A stretch of DNA of 64,000 bases from Psychrobacillus sp042944905 (GTDB taxonomy: Bacteria; Bacillota; Bacilli; Bacillales_A; Planococcaceae): the NCBI RefSeq assembly GCF_042944905.1, contig NZ_CP168496.1:868001-932000 (forward strand), written 5' to 3'. Below, one piece after another: positions 53,031-62,108 of the stretch. The notes beneath the pieces were generated by a model, which saw only the letters and a list, made by a program, of their open reading frames with translations, was not told the DNA's origin and made no database searches. Each line of letters starts with the position of its first letter. Within the stretch, counting starts at the first letter, position 1. The position numbers were made by a program, and so were the translations under genes.

Positions 53031-53672
53031 ATGTTTGATAATCAAAACTTATCGGATCATGTCGTAACGTTAATTAGAAAAATGATTTTAAACGGAACTT
53101 TAAAACCAGGAGAAAGAATTAATCAAGCACAATTAGCGGAAAAGCTCCAAATATCGAGAGGACCAATACGAGAAGCGCTAAGATTATTACAAAATGAAGG
53201 ACTTATTAAATATGAATTAAATAAAGGCACTTATATTACGACCCTTTCAAATGAAGATGCGTATGAGATATATACATTAAGAGGCTTGTTGGAAGGTAAA
53301 GCAGCCCAATTGGCACTAAAAAACATACAAGCACAAGACTTTGAAAGATTACAAGAGCTAATGGAAGGCTTTGAAAAATCCTTTATAGAAAATGACTTAG
53401 AATCACAAGCGCAATATGATATTTTATTTCATCAAACGGTCGTAAGAGCTTCTAAGCATAATAGACTTATTCATATGCATCAACAATTAGACACGCAGGT
53501 TGGAGCTATGTTTTTTACAGTAGCAAGTATTGCACCAGTGAGAGCTAAGAACGTAGTGGAAAACCATCAAAGATTAATTGATGCACTTAAATCTGGAAAC
53601 GAAGAAAACGTACAAAAAGAATTTTCTGAACATTATAATAATGCTTTGTTGGATTTACTTAAGAATAATTGA
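53031..53672 (+). CDS. GntR-family regulator, FCD (FadR) subfamily
   Basis: 213 residues. N-terminal winged HTH: LIRKMILNGTLKPGERINQA, then LAEKLQISRGPIREALRLLQ, NEGLIKYELNKGTYI; C-terminal FCD ligand domain with EIYTLRGLLEGKAAQLAL, YDILFHQTVVRASKHNRLI and ENHQRLIDALKSG, whose Asp/His residues bind a metal and the ligand. It starts 2 bp after the previous gene, so it is within the operon and probably represses it until a pathway intermediate binds. Confidence 0.92.
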   Translation: MFDNQNLSDHVVTLIRKMILNGTLKPGERINQAQLAEKLQISRGPIREALRLLQNEGLIKYELNKGTYITTLSNEDAYEIYTLRGLLEGKAAQLALKNIQAQDFERLQELMEGFEKSFIENDLESQAQYDILFHQTVVRASKHNRLIHMHQQLDTQVGAMFFTVASIAPVRAKNVVENHQRLIDALKSGNEENVQKEFSEHYNNALLDLLKNN

Positions 53673-53686
53673 AAGGGGGGAATACC

Positions 53687-54673
53687 ATGTTGTTAGAGGT
53701 AAAAGATCTTACCTTATCACTTATGAGACAGGGTAGTTATACAAGGATATTAGAGGATGTTAACTTCACAGTCCAAAAGGGTGAAACGCTTGGGATAGTA
53801 GGAGAATCTGGTTGTGGAAAAAGCATGGCGGCTTTATCTCTGATGAAGCTCCTACCAGATAAAGCAAAATTGTTTGGGGAGGTTTTATTAGATTCGGAAG
53901 ATCTTGTGAAGTTGCCAAGGAAGAATTTGGAAAAAATTCGTGGTGATCAAATGTCTATGATTTTTCAAGACCCACTTACTTCTTTAAACCCTCTTCATAC
54001 TGTAGGAAAGCAAATTGAGGAAACATTAGTTTTGCATACTGATTTGAATAAAAGTCAAAGAAGAAATCGTGTCATTAGCTTATTGAAAGAAGTAGGACTT
54101 CCACGTGCAGAAGATTTATACAACGAGTATCCCCATCAATTATCTGGTGGGATGAGGCAGCGAATTATGATTGCTATTGCAATGGCTTGTAACCCTAAAT
54201 TACTCATTTGTGACGAACCGACTACAGCATTAGATGTAACAGTTCAAGCTCAAATTTTAGAATTAATGAATCATCTAAAAGAAACGAATGACATGGGTAT
54301 TATCATGATTACACATGATTTAGGAGTAGTAGCGGAAGTATGTGACAATGTCATGGTAATGTATGCCGGACAAGTTGTAGAAAAAGCCAATGTTATTGAG
54401 CTATTTCAAAATCCCAAGCATCCATATACAAAGGGGCTTCTAGATTCTATACCACAACTGGAAGGGAAAATAGAGAAGCTAGGATCCATACCAGGTACTG
54501 TACCATCTCCTGAGAATATGCCAGTAGGTTGTAGATTCTACGATCGATGTAAGTATGCAATGGAAAAATGCAAATTGGAGACTCCTCCTACCGTTGAAAT
54601 AATAGAAAATCACTCTACAGCTTGCTGGTTATATGAAGAGGAGGTACGTGAAAATGAACTTATTGGAAGTTAA
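53687..54673 (+). CDS. Dipeptide/oligopeptide ABC transporter ATP-binding subunit (DppD/OppD type)
   Basis: 328 residues. Walker A GIVGESGCGKSMA, Q-loop MIFQDPLTSLNPLH, signature LSGGMRQRIMIA, Walker B LLICDEPTTALDVT, and switch His in MITHDLGVV. The C-terminal Cys-rich tail (CRFYDRCKYAMEKC...CW) is typical of this subfamily. Hydrolyses ATP to drive import. ATG 53687 follows RBS AAAGGGGGG. It overlaps the next gene by 20 nt. Confidence 0.93.
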   Translation: MLLEVKDLTLSLMRQGSYTRILEDVNFTVQKGETLGIVGESGCGKSMAALSLMKLLPDKAKLFGEVLLDSEDLVKLPRKNLEKIRGDQMSMIFQDPLTSLNPLHTVGKQIEETLVLHTDLNKSQRRNRVISLLKEVGLPRAEDLYNEYPHQLSGGMRQRIMIAIAMACNPKLLICDEPTTALDVTVQAQILELMNHLKETNDMGIIMITHDLGVVAEVCDNVMVMYAGQVVEKANVIELFQNPKHPYTKGLLDSIPQLEGKIEKLGSIPGTVPSPENMPVGCRFYDRCKYAMEKCKLETPPTVEIIENHSTACWLYEEEVRENELIGS

Positions 54674-55610
54674 AGAATTAAAACAATACTATACGTCCAA
54701 TAAAGGTATCTTTGGTGAAAAAAGTGTAGTTAAAGCGGTAGATGGTGTATCCTTTCATATTCGTCAAGGGGAGACACTTGGGATAGTTGGAGAATCGGGA
54801 TGTGGAAAATCTAGTTTAGGTCGATCGGTAATTAGACTATTACAACCTACCTCTGGAGAAGTATTTTTTGAAGGAAAAGATATTTGTAAAATGTCTAGAC
54901 GAGAAATGAAAAAGACGCGAAAAGAAATTCAAATGGTATTTCAAGATCCCTATGCCTCACTTAATCCACGCAGCACTATTCGAACTATTTTAGAAACACC
55001 TCTTCTTACACATGGGAACAAAAATAAAGAAAGTAGAACAAAAATAATAGAAAATTTAATCGATAAAATTGGCATTCGAAAAGATCAATTAGATCGTTAT
55101 CCACATGAATTTTCTGGGGGGCAACGTCAAAGAATTGGAATTGCGCGAGCTTTAACATTAAATCCTAAGTTAATCGTAGCAGATGAACCTGTTTCTGCTT
55201 TAGATGTATCTGTACAATCTCAAGTACTGAATCTGATGGTCGAGCTTCAAAAGGAATTTAACTTAAGTTATATGTTTATTTCCCATGATTTATCTGTAGT
55301 TAAACATATTTCAGATCGTGTAGCAGTTATGTATTTAGGAAGAATAGTTGAAATTGCCGAAGTGGAATCCATATATGAAACACCTTTACATCCTTATACG
55401 AAAGCTCTACTTTCTGCAGTCCCATTGCCAGATCCTACTAAAAAAAGAGAGAGAATCATACTTCAAGGAGATTTGCCGAGTCCAGTAAATCCTCCAAGTG
55501 GTTGTACATTTCATACGAGGTGTCCTATTGCAACAGAAGAATGCAAAAACTCAGTTCCGGTATTACGTGAAATTGAAGAGGGGCATTTCGCTTCTTGTCT
55601 GAAACTATGA
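54654..55610 (+). CDS. Dipeptide/oligopeptide ABC transporter ATP-binding subunit (DppF/OppF type)
   Basis: 318 residues. Walker A GIVGESGCGKSSLG, FQDPYASLNPR, signature FSGGQRQRIGIA, Walker B LIVADEPVSALDVS, HDLSVVKHI, and Cys tail CTFHTRCPIATEEC. Partner of DppD in a heterodimeric motor. Its ATG and RBS (GAGGAGG) lie inside the end of the preceding gene, indicating translational coupling. Confidence 0.93.
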   Translation: MNLLEVKELKQYYTSNKGIFGEKSVVKAVDGVSFHIRQGETLGIVGESGCGKSSLGRSVIRLLQPTSGEVFFEGKDICKMSRREMKKTRKEIQMVFQDPYASLNPRSTIRTILETPLLTHGNKNKESRTKIIENLIDKIGIRKDQLDRYPHEFSGGQRQRIGIARALTLNPKLIVADEPVSALDVSVQSQVLNLMVELQKEFNLSYMFISHDLSVVKHISDRVAVMYLGRIVEIAEVESIYETPLHPYTKALLSAVPLPDPTKKRERIILQGDLPSPVNPPSGCTFHTRCPIATEECKNSVPVLREIEEGHFASCLKL

Positions 55611-55630
55611 AGAAGAAAGGAGAATAATAG

Positions 55631-56644
55631 ATGGATGCTTTAAGGTATATTGTTAAACGTTTGCTACTGATTATCCCTATTCTTATTGGAATTACAATTC
55701 TTACTTTCTTTATTTCTAATACGATACCCGGAGACCCTGCACGGCTAGTCGCTGGCCCTTATGCAGATGCAAAAGTAATTGAAGAACTTAGGGAATCAAT
55801 GGGATTAAATGACCCTGTTTATGTTCAATATTTTCGATATGTATCAAACGTAGTAAAAGGCGATTTTGGTACAAGTAATTTTACACATCAAGCAGTATCG
55901 CAAGACTTAAAAGAATTTTTCCCCGCTACCTTAGAATTGACCTTAGTTTCCATGCTTATTACCGTTCTAATAGGAATTCCATTTGGCATAGTAAGTGCCA
56001 GTAAAAAGGATAAATTCGCAGATCAATTTACGAGGGTATTTGCACTTATTGGAGTAGCGATGCCTGCATTCTGGCTTGGCATTATTTTATTATTACTTTT
56101 TTATTTAAAACTAGATTTACTTCCTGGTGCAGGTCGAATCGACACTGCTTTATCCCCACCTCAAAAAATTAGCGGTTTATATACAATTGATGCGCTTTTA
56201 ACAGGAAATTGGGCTGTTCTAAAATCAACAGTCGAGCATCTGATACTCCCAGCCTTTACTCAGGCAGCAGTAACAATTGGAATGATCACAAGAATGACAC
56301 GTTCTAGTATGTTAGAAGTATTAGGCAGTGATTATATTCGAACAGCCTATGCAAAAGGTGGAACAGAGAATCGAGTATTATATGGCCACGCTCTAAGAAA
56401 TGGTATGATGCCTGTTTTAACTTTGCTTGGTATGACTTTTGGCCATTCATTAGGAGGTAGTGTCCTAGTAGAGTCCGTATTTTCTTGGCCAGGAGTAGGT
56501 AAGTATGCGGTAAATGCAATTACATACTTAGATTTTCCTGCAGTTATGGGTGTTACAACGTTAATCGCGGTATTATTTATTACTGTAAATCTAGTAATTG
56601 ATGTTTTATATGTAGTAATTGATCCAAGATTAAAGTACGAATAG
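55631..56644 (+). CDS. Dipeptide-type ABC transporter permease (DppB type)
   Basis: 337 residues with six helices. Family start YIVKRLLLIIPILIGITILT and NTIPGDPARLVAGPYA; conserved DFGTSNFT; EAA-type loop (about residues 236-260) YIRTAYAKGGTENRVLYGHA contacts the ATPases. Forms the membrane channel with DppC. RBS AAAGGAG. Starts 20 bp after the ATPase gene. Confidence 0.93.
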   Translation: MDALRYIVKRLLLIIPILIGITILTFFISNTIPGDPARLVAGPYADAKVIEELRESMGLNDPVYVQYFRYVSNVVKGDFGTSNFTHQAVSQDLKEFFPATLELTLVSMLITVLIGIPFGIVSASKKDKFADQFTRVFALIGVAMPAFWLGIILLLLFYLKLDLLPGAGRIDTALSPPQKISGLYTIDALLTGNWAVLKSTVEHLILPAFTQAAVTIGMITRMTRSSMLEVLGSDYIRTAYAKGGTENRVLYGHALRNGMMPVLTLLGMTFGHSLGGSVLVESVFSWPGVGKYAVNAITYLDFPAVMGVTTLIAVLFITVNLVIDVLYVVIDPRLKYE

Positions 56645-56655
56645 GGGGGTGTCGT

Positions 56656-57474
56656 ATGTTTAAAAAAATAGGTTCCAGTCCACTTACTATGTTGGGAATT
56701 TTTTTAGTTGGAATGCTACTAATTATGGCATTATTTGCACCAATTATAGCTCCACAAGATCCATTAGAAATTAATATTAGTCAAAAACTTTTATCCCCAA
56801 GTGTAGATCATTGGTTTGGTACAGATGAAGTTGGGCGAGATATTTTTAGTAGAATTGTATACGGTTCCAGAATTTCATTGAAGATTGGTGTACTAGTTGT
56901 TTTAATCGCATTTCCGGTCGGTACAGTTTTAGGGGCTATTGCTGGTTTTGTTGGAGGCATAGTTGATCAAATTATTATGCGAACAACGGATATTTTCATT
57001 TCATTTCCTGGAATTATATTGGCAATGTCTATCGCAGCTGCACTTGGTCCTTCCATTGAAAACGTACTACTCGCACTCGCTATCACTTGGTGGCCATGGT
57101 ATACAAGAATCGTTCGATCATCCGTTCTTCAAATAAAAAATGCAGAATTTGTAGAGTCTGCTAGAGCAGTTGGTATTCATCCTGTAAAAATACTTTTTAA
57201 AGAAGTTCTTCCAAACGCCATTGCACCGGCAAGTATTCAGGCCTCTTTAGATCTAGGCTTTGTCATATTATCAGCTGCTGGCTTAAGTTTTATCGGATTG
57301 GGTGCTCAACCACCTTCACCAGAATGGGGTGCAATGCTTGCATCTAGTAGAGAAGTTCTAAGGGATGCTTGGTGGGCAGCTACTTTTCCAGGTTTAGCAA
57401 TACTTTGGACGGTTTTAGGATTCAATTTACTTGGCGATGGTTTACGAGATATTTTGGATCCGAAAAACCGCTAA
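56656..57474 (+). CDS. Dipeptide-type ABC transporter permease (DppC type)
   Basis: 272 residues, six helices. Conserved HWFGTDEVGRDIFSRIVYG and SRISLKIGVL, EAA loop FVESARAVGIHPVKILFKEV, and AGLSFIGLGAQPPSPEWGAM, all standard for DppC. Twelve bp after dppB. RBS AGGGGGG. Confidence 0.94.
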   Translation: MFKKIGSSPLTMLGIFLVGMLLIMALFAPIIAPQDPLEINISQKLLSPSVDHWFGTDEVGRDIFSRIVYGSRISLKIGVLVVLIAFPVGTVLGAIAGFVGGIVDQIIMRTTDIFISFPGIILAMSIAAALGPSIENVLLALAITWWPWYTRIVRSSVLQIKNAEFVESARAVGIHPVKILFKEVLPNAIAPASIQASLDLGFVILSAAGLSFIGLGAQPPSPEWGAMLASSREVLRDAWWAATFPGLAILWTVLGFNLLGDGLRDILDPKNR

Positions 57475-57551
57475 TAGAATTAAATGAAAGGGGTGATTTC
57501 AAAGTTTTCGTAAGCTATACAAAAATCTAATTAGAAAAAGAGGGGAAGCAT

Positions 57552-59201
57552 TTGAAGAGAAACAGAAGATGGTTATTCATGTTTGCACTAGTGTTTGCAT
57601 TACTTTTAGTATTAGGGGCATGTAGTGATAGCGGTAAGAAAGAAAGTGAGACAGATTCGAAAGAGGATCCAACAGAAAAAGAGCCTAAAACGGAAGAAAA
57701 AGCAGAGGAAAAAGGTTCTGGATCAACAGAAGTATTTAATTTTGCAACAAATCAGGACATACCACATATAGACCCTCATGGTACGTCGGCGAACACATCA
57801 TTCCGAGTAACCTATATGTTATATGATCGCCTAGTTACTTATGATGGGACAACGACAGATGTTATTCCACAACTTGCAGAGAAATGGGATATCTCACCGG
57901 ATGGGTTAACTTACACATTCCATCTGAATAAAGAAGCAAAATTCCATGATGGAACACCAGTTACGGCTGAAGCAGTACAATATTCTTACACTCGTGCAAT
58001 GGACGTAGGGAAATCCGCAGCTGGTCAATTTAAAGATGTTATTAATAAAGATAGCTTTGAAATTGTAGATGAACACACGATAAATATAACACTTGAAAGA
58101 CCTTTTGCTCCATTCTTAAAAACATTAGGAACTGTTTTTGGAAACATTGTGAACCCAAAACTTGCAGAGCATCATGGCAGTGATTTAGGGGAAACTTACT
58201 TGGCAGATAAAGAAATGGGTTCTGGACCTTATATTTTGGAAAGTTGGGATAGAGGACAGAAACTAGTAATGAAAGCTAACGAGGACTATTGGGGCACAGT
58301 ACCGACGTTAAAAACAGTAAATATTTTAATCATAAATGAACCTTCTACAGCTCGATTAATGATGGAAAAAGGGGAAGTTGATTTAATTGACTACTCCATG
58401 ATCTCTCCAGATGTTTTAAAACAAATGGATGGAAATAACGATATTACTGTTCTAAAATCTCCTGGTTACGCAATTGATGACATTGCTATTAACACGGAAA
58501 AAGAATATTTAAAAGATCCAAAAGTAAGGCAGGCTCTTGCACACGCAGTAAATTATGATTCGATTATAAATGATGTTTTACTTGGTGGAGCAGAACGTAT
58601 TGGTGGAATAATTCCGAAAGGGATGTTTGGATATAACCCTAATATTGAGTTATATGACTTTGATTTAGAAAAAGCTAAGGCTTTACTGAAAGAGGCCGGT
58701 TATGAAAAAGGTTTCCCATTAGAAATTGCAATATCAGAAAATAATGAAGTTAGAAAGAACATTGCGGTAATGATGCAGTCTGATTTTAAAAAGATAGGAA
58801 TTGACCTGCAAATTAGAGCGTTAGCATGGCCAACATTTTTGGATTTAGTTACAAGCGGTCAGCATCAATTAGCATTAGCGGCATGGACTCCTGATTATCC
58901 AGATCCAGATTATAATTTATGGTATTTTGCACACTCTTCTAGTAAAGGACCTGGATTTAACCTAGCATTCTATGATAATCAAGAAGTAGATAAATTGTTA
59001 GAAGAAGGCCGTTCCACAGTGGATGAGTCTGTTCGTGAAAAGAATTATCAGAAAATTCAAGAAATAATGAGTGTAGATGTTCCTTATATTTTTCCGGCTC
59101 AACGCTCGGTTGAAGCACCTATGAAGAATTGGGTGAAGGGATATGAAATTAACCCAATGAACACTTGGTATGTTCCGTTCCAAAAAATGACGAAAGAATA
59201 A
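57552..59201 (+). CDS. Substrate-binding lipoprotein, SBP_bac_5 family
   Basis: 549 residues. Lipoprotein signal LFMFALVFALLLVLGAC (lipobox Leu-Gly-Ala-Cys, Cys24), an acidic/lysine-rich linker, then the SBP_bac_5 fold: NFATNQDIPHIDPHGTSANT, LAEKWDISPDGLTYTFHL, ALAHAVNYDSI, YPDPDYNLWYFAHSSSKGPG. The Asp-pair/Trp regions determine peptide or other ligand binding. Delivers substrate to DppBC from the outer membrane face. TTG start, RBS AGAGGGG. A terminator-like hairpin follows, consistent with extra SBP expression. Confidence 0.93.
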   Translation: MKRNRRWLFMFALVFALLLVLGACSDSGKKESETDSKEDPTEKEPKTEEKAEEKGSGSTEVFNFATNQDIPHIDPHGTSANTSFRVTYMLYDRLVTYDGTTTDVIPQLAEKWDISPDGLTYTFHLNKEAKFHDGTPVTAEAVQYSYTRAMDVGKSAAGQFKDVINKDSFEIVDEHTINITLERPFAPFLKTLGTVFGNIVNPKLAEHHGSDLGETYLADKEMGSGPYILESWDRGQKLVMKANEDYWGTVPTLKTVNILIINEPSTARLMMEKGEVDLIDYSMISPDVLKQMDGNNDITVLKSPGYAIDDIAINTEKEYLKDPKVRQALAHAVNYDSIINDVLLGGAERIGGIIPKGMFGYNPNIELYDFDLEKAKALLKEAGYEKGFPLEIAISENNEVRKNIAVMMQSDFKKIGIDLQIRALAWPTFLDLVTSGQHQLALAAWTPDYPDPDYNLWYFAHSSSKGPGFNLAFYDNQEVDKLLEEGRSTVDESVREKNYQKIQEIMSVDVPYIFPAQRSVEAPMKNWVKGYEINPMNTWYVPFQKMTKE

Positions 59202-59207
59202 CATGTT

Positions 59208-59246
59208 AAAGCGGTCGTAAAGAAGTAGTTTTACGATCGCTTTTTC
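59208..59246 (+). terminator. Intra-operon terminator/attenuator
   Basis: AAAGCGGTCGTAAA, 6-nt loop, TTTTACGATCGCTTTTT (one G-T pair). Lies between the binding-protein gene and the hydrolases; probably partial, setting more transporter than enzyme. Confidence 0.75.
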
Positions 59247-59272
59247 TAACTATTATATAGGAGTGGATTTGG

Positions 59273-60214
59273 TTGTGGACGATTAATAACTTAGTCGTAA
59301 ATAGAGATGAAAAAATAAGCGGTTTTTTACATTTTCCAACTTTGGAACATAACATTCCCGCGTTTATGATAAATGGAAAAGAAGAAGGACCTTCCGTTTT
59401 GATTATGGCTGGAGTGCATGGATGCGAATACACTTCCATTGATGCAGCCTTAAAGCTAGCGAAAGAAATAACACCAAATGATATTGTAGGAAAATTAATC
59501 ATTTTGCCTATTGTCAATATAGCCTCCTTCTATAAACGATCCATTTACGTTCACCCAAAAGATGAAAAAAATTTAAATCGAGTATTTCCCGGGAAAGAAA
59601 ATGGAACGGAAAGTGAAAAAATAGCTTTTTGGTTACACAAGGAAATATTCTCTCATGTAGATATTGTATTAGATTTACATGGTGGCGATATGATAGAAGC
59701 TTTAGTGCCTTTTACCATTTATCAAATGTCAGAAAATCTACTGCTTATGGATGAAGCCCAAAAAATTGCATCGTTATTTGGTATCCCATATGTTGTAAAA
59801 TCGGAATCTCAAGTGATGGGATCAACTTATTCCGCAGTTACTGCGTTAGGAAAGATAGGGATAATTGCAGAAGCGGGCCAACAAGGAATATTAGATGAAT
59901 ATTCTTCTAAACTACTACAAGATGGCACGAAAAATGTTTTGAAGTATATTGGTGTGCTTAATGGGGATTTCGTAGAAGAGCCAGTGAAAAACTTAGAAAC
60001 ATTTGAATGGTATCGAGCAACTATTCAAGGACTTTGGTATCCTGCAGTGGAAATTGGTTCAGAAGTGAAAAAGGGAGAGATACTTGGTCAAATAAAAAAT
60101 GTATTTGGTGAAACAGAGATTGAAATTTATGCGGAAGTTGATGGGGTAGTTTTATTTTTAGTAACTTCATTAGCCATTAATGTAGAAGATCCATTATTAG
60201 CGCTAGGAGATTAA
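59273..60214 (+). CDS. Succinylglutamate desuccinylase/aspartoacylase-family (M14-like) zinc amidohydrolase
   Basis: 313 residues. Zinc motif AGVHGCEYTSIDAALKLA (H-x-x-E), NLNRVFPG, third ligand His in VLDLHGGDMIE, and catalytic Glu in IIAEAGQQG. A C-terminal biotinyl-lipoyl-like beta-barrel (about 240-313, GSEVKKGEILGQIKNVFG). Family enzymes cleave N-acyl amino acids. TTG start with RBS GGAG. First of five consecutive hydrolases. Confidence 0.88.
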   Translation: MWTINNLVVNRDEKISGFLHFPTLEHNIPAFMINGKEEGPSVLIMAGVHGCEYTSIDAALKLAKEITPNDIVGKLIILPIVNIASFYKRSIYVHPKDEKNLNRVFPGKENGTESEKIAFWLHKEIFSHVDIVLDLHGGDMIEALVPFTIYQMSENLLLMDEAQKIASLFGIPYVVKSESQVMGSTYSAVTALGKIGIIAEAGQQGILDEYSSKLLQDGTKNVLKYIGVLNGDFVEEPVKNLETFEWYRATIQGLWYPAVEIGSEVKKGEILGQIKNVFGETEIEIYAEVDGVVLFLVTSLAINVEDPLLALGD

Positions 60215-60217
60215 TAT

Positions 60218-61354
60218 ATGACAAGAATGCTTGATTATCTAAAAGAAAATCAATCGGAAATAGAAAAAACACTTATACATCTTGTGAAAGCTGAGTCTCC
60301 TTCGCAGGATAAGAAACTCGTTGATCTATGTGGAGAAGTATTAATGGAGGAGTTTACAAAGCTTATTGGTGGAGATATACAAATTTTGGAGAAGTCGACT
60401 GTGGGAAATCAGTATTTATTAACTTACGGTGCGCAAGATTGTAAAGACCAAATTCTCATCATTGGTCATCTAGATACTGTTTGGGATAAAGATGCTTTGC
60501 CTTTAAAGATAGAGGAAGATACTCTTTATGGTCCTGGAGTATTTGACATGAAAGGCGGCTTAACGATTTCTCTTTGGGCTATGAAAGCATTAAAAGCATT
60601 TAATATATTTGGCGAAAAGAAAGTTGTACTGCTTGTTACATCTGATGAAGAAATTGGAAGTATCCATTCAAAGGAAATTATTATTCAAGAAGCTCGAAAA
60701 AGTTCTTTGGTATTGATTCCCGAATCTAGTATTGAGCCTAACGGAGCAGTAAAAACAGAAAGAAAAGGAGCGGGTAACTTCTATATGGAAGTAAAAGGAG
60801 TTGCTGCTCATGCTGGAATTAATGCATGGGATGGAGCGAGTGCTATCGAGGAACTTGCTTATCAAATTATCGACTTGAAGAAGTTAGCAAATCGAGAAGA
60901 AGGCATATCCATTAATGTAGGGATCATATCTGGAGGTTCTAGGACCAATGTTATTGCAAAAGATGCATATGCAGAAATAGATGTTCGGATTATGAAAAGA
61001 GAACAAGCGGAGCTAATTACGCAACAAATTATGAATCGTCCTGTTTTTGTTGAAGGGACGAGTACTTTAGTAACAGGAGAAATCGAGCGTTTTCCACTAG
61101 AAAGAAACGAAAAAGTAGTCTCTCTCTATCATGATTTAAAGGAAATAGCTTTACTACATGGATATGAAATAGAGGAAGGGTCTTCAGGAGGAGCAAGTGA
61201 TGGAAATTTCACTGCTGGTGAAGGTATACCTACAATTGACGGTTTAGGTCCAATTGGTGGTGGTGCACATTCGGACAATGAACATATTATTTTGTCTAAT
61301 TTACCAGTAAGAGCGGCTTTAATGGCTGAGATGATCGCAAAACATTTGCAATGA
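60218..61354 (+). CDS. M20-family metallopeptidase (CPG2/ArgE-like)
   Basis: 378 residues. Di-zinc motifs: IIGHLDTVWDKDALP, GPGVFDMKGGL (bridging Asp), TSDEEIGS (catalytic Glu), LIPESS, and final His in GPIGGGAHSDNEHI. Includes the lid/dimerisation domain with KGVAAHAGINAWDGASAIEEL (typical of CPG2-type carboxypeptidases). Likely releases glutamate or another amino acid from a folded or acylated product. Starts 3 bp after the previous gene. Confidence 0.9.
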   Translation: MTRMLDYLKENQSEIEKTLIHLVKAESPSQDKKLVDLCGEVLMEEFTKLIGGDIQILEKSTVGNQYLLTYGAQDCKDQILIIGHLDTVWDKDALPLKIEEDTLYGPGVFDMKGGLTISLWAMKALKAFNIFGEKKVVLLVTSDEEIGSIHSKEIIIQEARKSSLVLIPESSIEPNGAVKTERKGAGNFYMEVKGVAAHAGINAWDGASAIEELAYQIIDLKKLANREEGISINVGIISGGSRTNVIAKDAYAEIDVRIMKREQAELITQQIMNRPVFVEGTSTLVTGEIERFPLERNEKVVSLYHDLKEIALLHGYEIEEGSSGGASDGNFTAGEGIPTIDGLGPIGGGAHSDNEHIILSNLPVRAALMAEMIAKHLQ

Positions 61355-61367
61355 AGGAGGATTTTTC

Positions 61368-62108
61368 ATGTACTTAATGGACTTAAATGCAAGCAAATTT
61401 AATGAAGTGAAACAAACAGTAAATACTATTCTATTACCAATTGGAATGATGGAGACGCATGGACCCCATGCCACTTTAGGTACAGACGTATGGATTCCAA
61501 GAGAATTTGTAAAAAGACTGGATAAAATAATCGGTGAAAAAGTGATTATGGCACCGGAAGTTGCGTATGGTCATTCTTGGGCACTTGCACCTCATTCGGG
61601 TACATTTGATATTTCAAGTGAAGCTTTCTCCAATTATGTGTACGAAATAGGCAAGGAGTTTTATCGAAATGGGTTTACTAATTTAATATTATTTAACGGT
61701 CATGGTGGCAATATTCCAAGCTTAGCTATTGTCACTGAAAAGTTAGCGGATATGGGAGTTAACACGCTTACAATAAATTGGTGGATGGATTACCGAGAGG
61801 ATATTCTGACGATTACATCCAAACCTGGTCATGGTGGAGAAGATGAGACTTCATTAGTTCTAGCCATAGATGAAAACCTAGCTGATTTGTCACTAGCAGG
61901 CGATTTTTCTATTGAATATAATCGAAAGTTAAAATATAAAGATATGGGGAAAGTGCTATATAAAGATGGATATATGGGCGATGCAGCGAGCGCAACACCA
62001 GAAAAAGGAGAAGTATTATATCAACTTTTGACAAATCTTATTTTAGAAGATATCAAAGATTTATGGGAATTGTCTGCTAGTGAATTATTGAGCAAGGGGG
62101 AATCTTAA
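61368..62108 (+). CDS. Creatininase-family amidohydrolase
   Basis: 246 residues. Metal-binding METHGPHATLGTDVWI (E-x-H...H...D), LILFNGHGGNIPSLAIV (H-G-G-N) and the late KPGHGGEDETSLVLAI (Glu) are characteristic. The family includes creatininase, MftE, FAPy deformylase and others, all acting on cyclic amides or short peptide-like amides. In this operon a cyclic amide or lactam step is plausible. RBS GAAGGAGG. Overlaps the next gene by one base. Confidence 0.9.
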   Translation: MYLMDLNASKFNEVKQTVNTILLPIGMMETHGPHATLGTDVWIPREFVKRLDKIIGEKVIMAPEVAYGHSWALAPHSGTFDISSEAFSNYVYEIGKEFYRNGFTNLILFNGHGGNIPSLAIVTEKLADMGVNTLTINWWMDYREDILTITSKPGHGGEDETSLVLAIDENLADLSLAGDFSIEYNRKLKYKDMGKVLYKDGYMGDAASATPEKGEVLYQLLTNLILEDIKDLWELSASELLSKGES

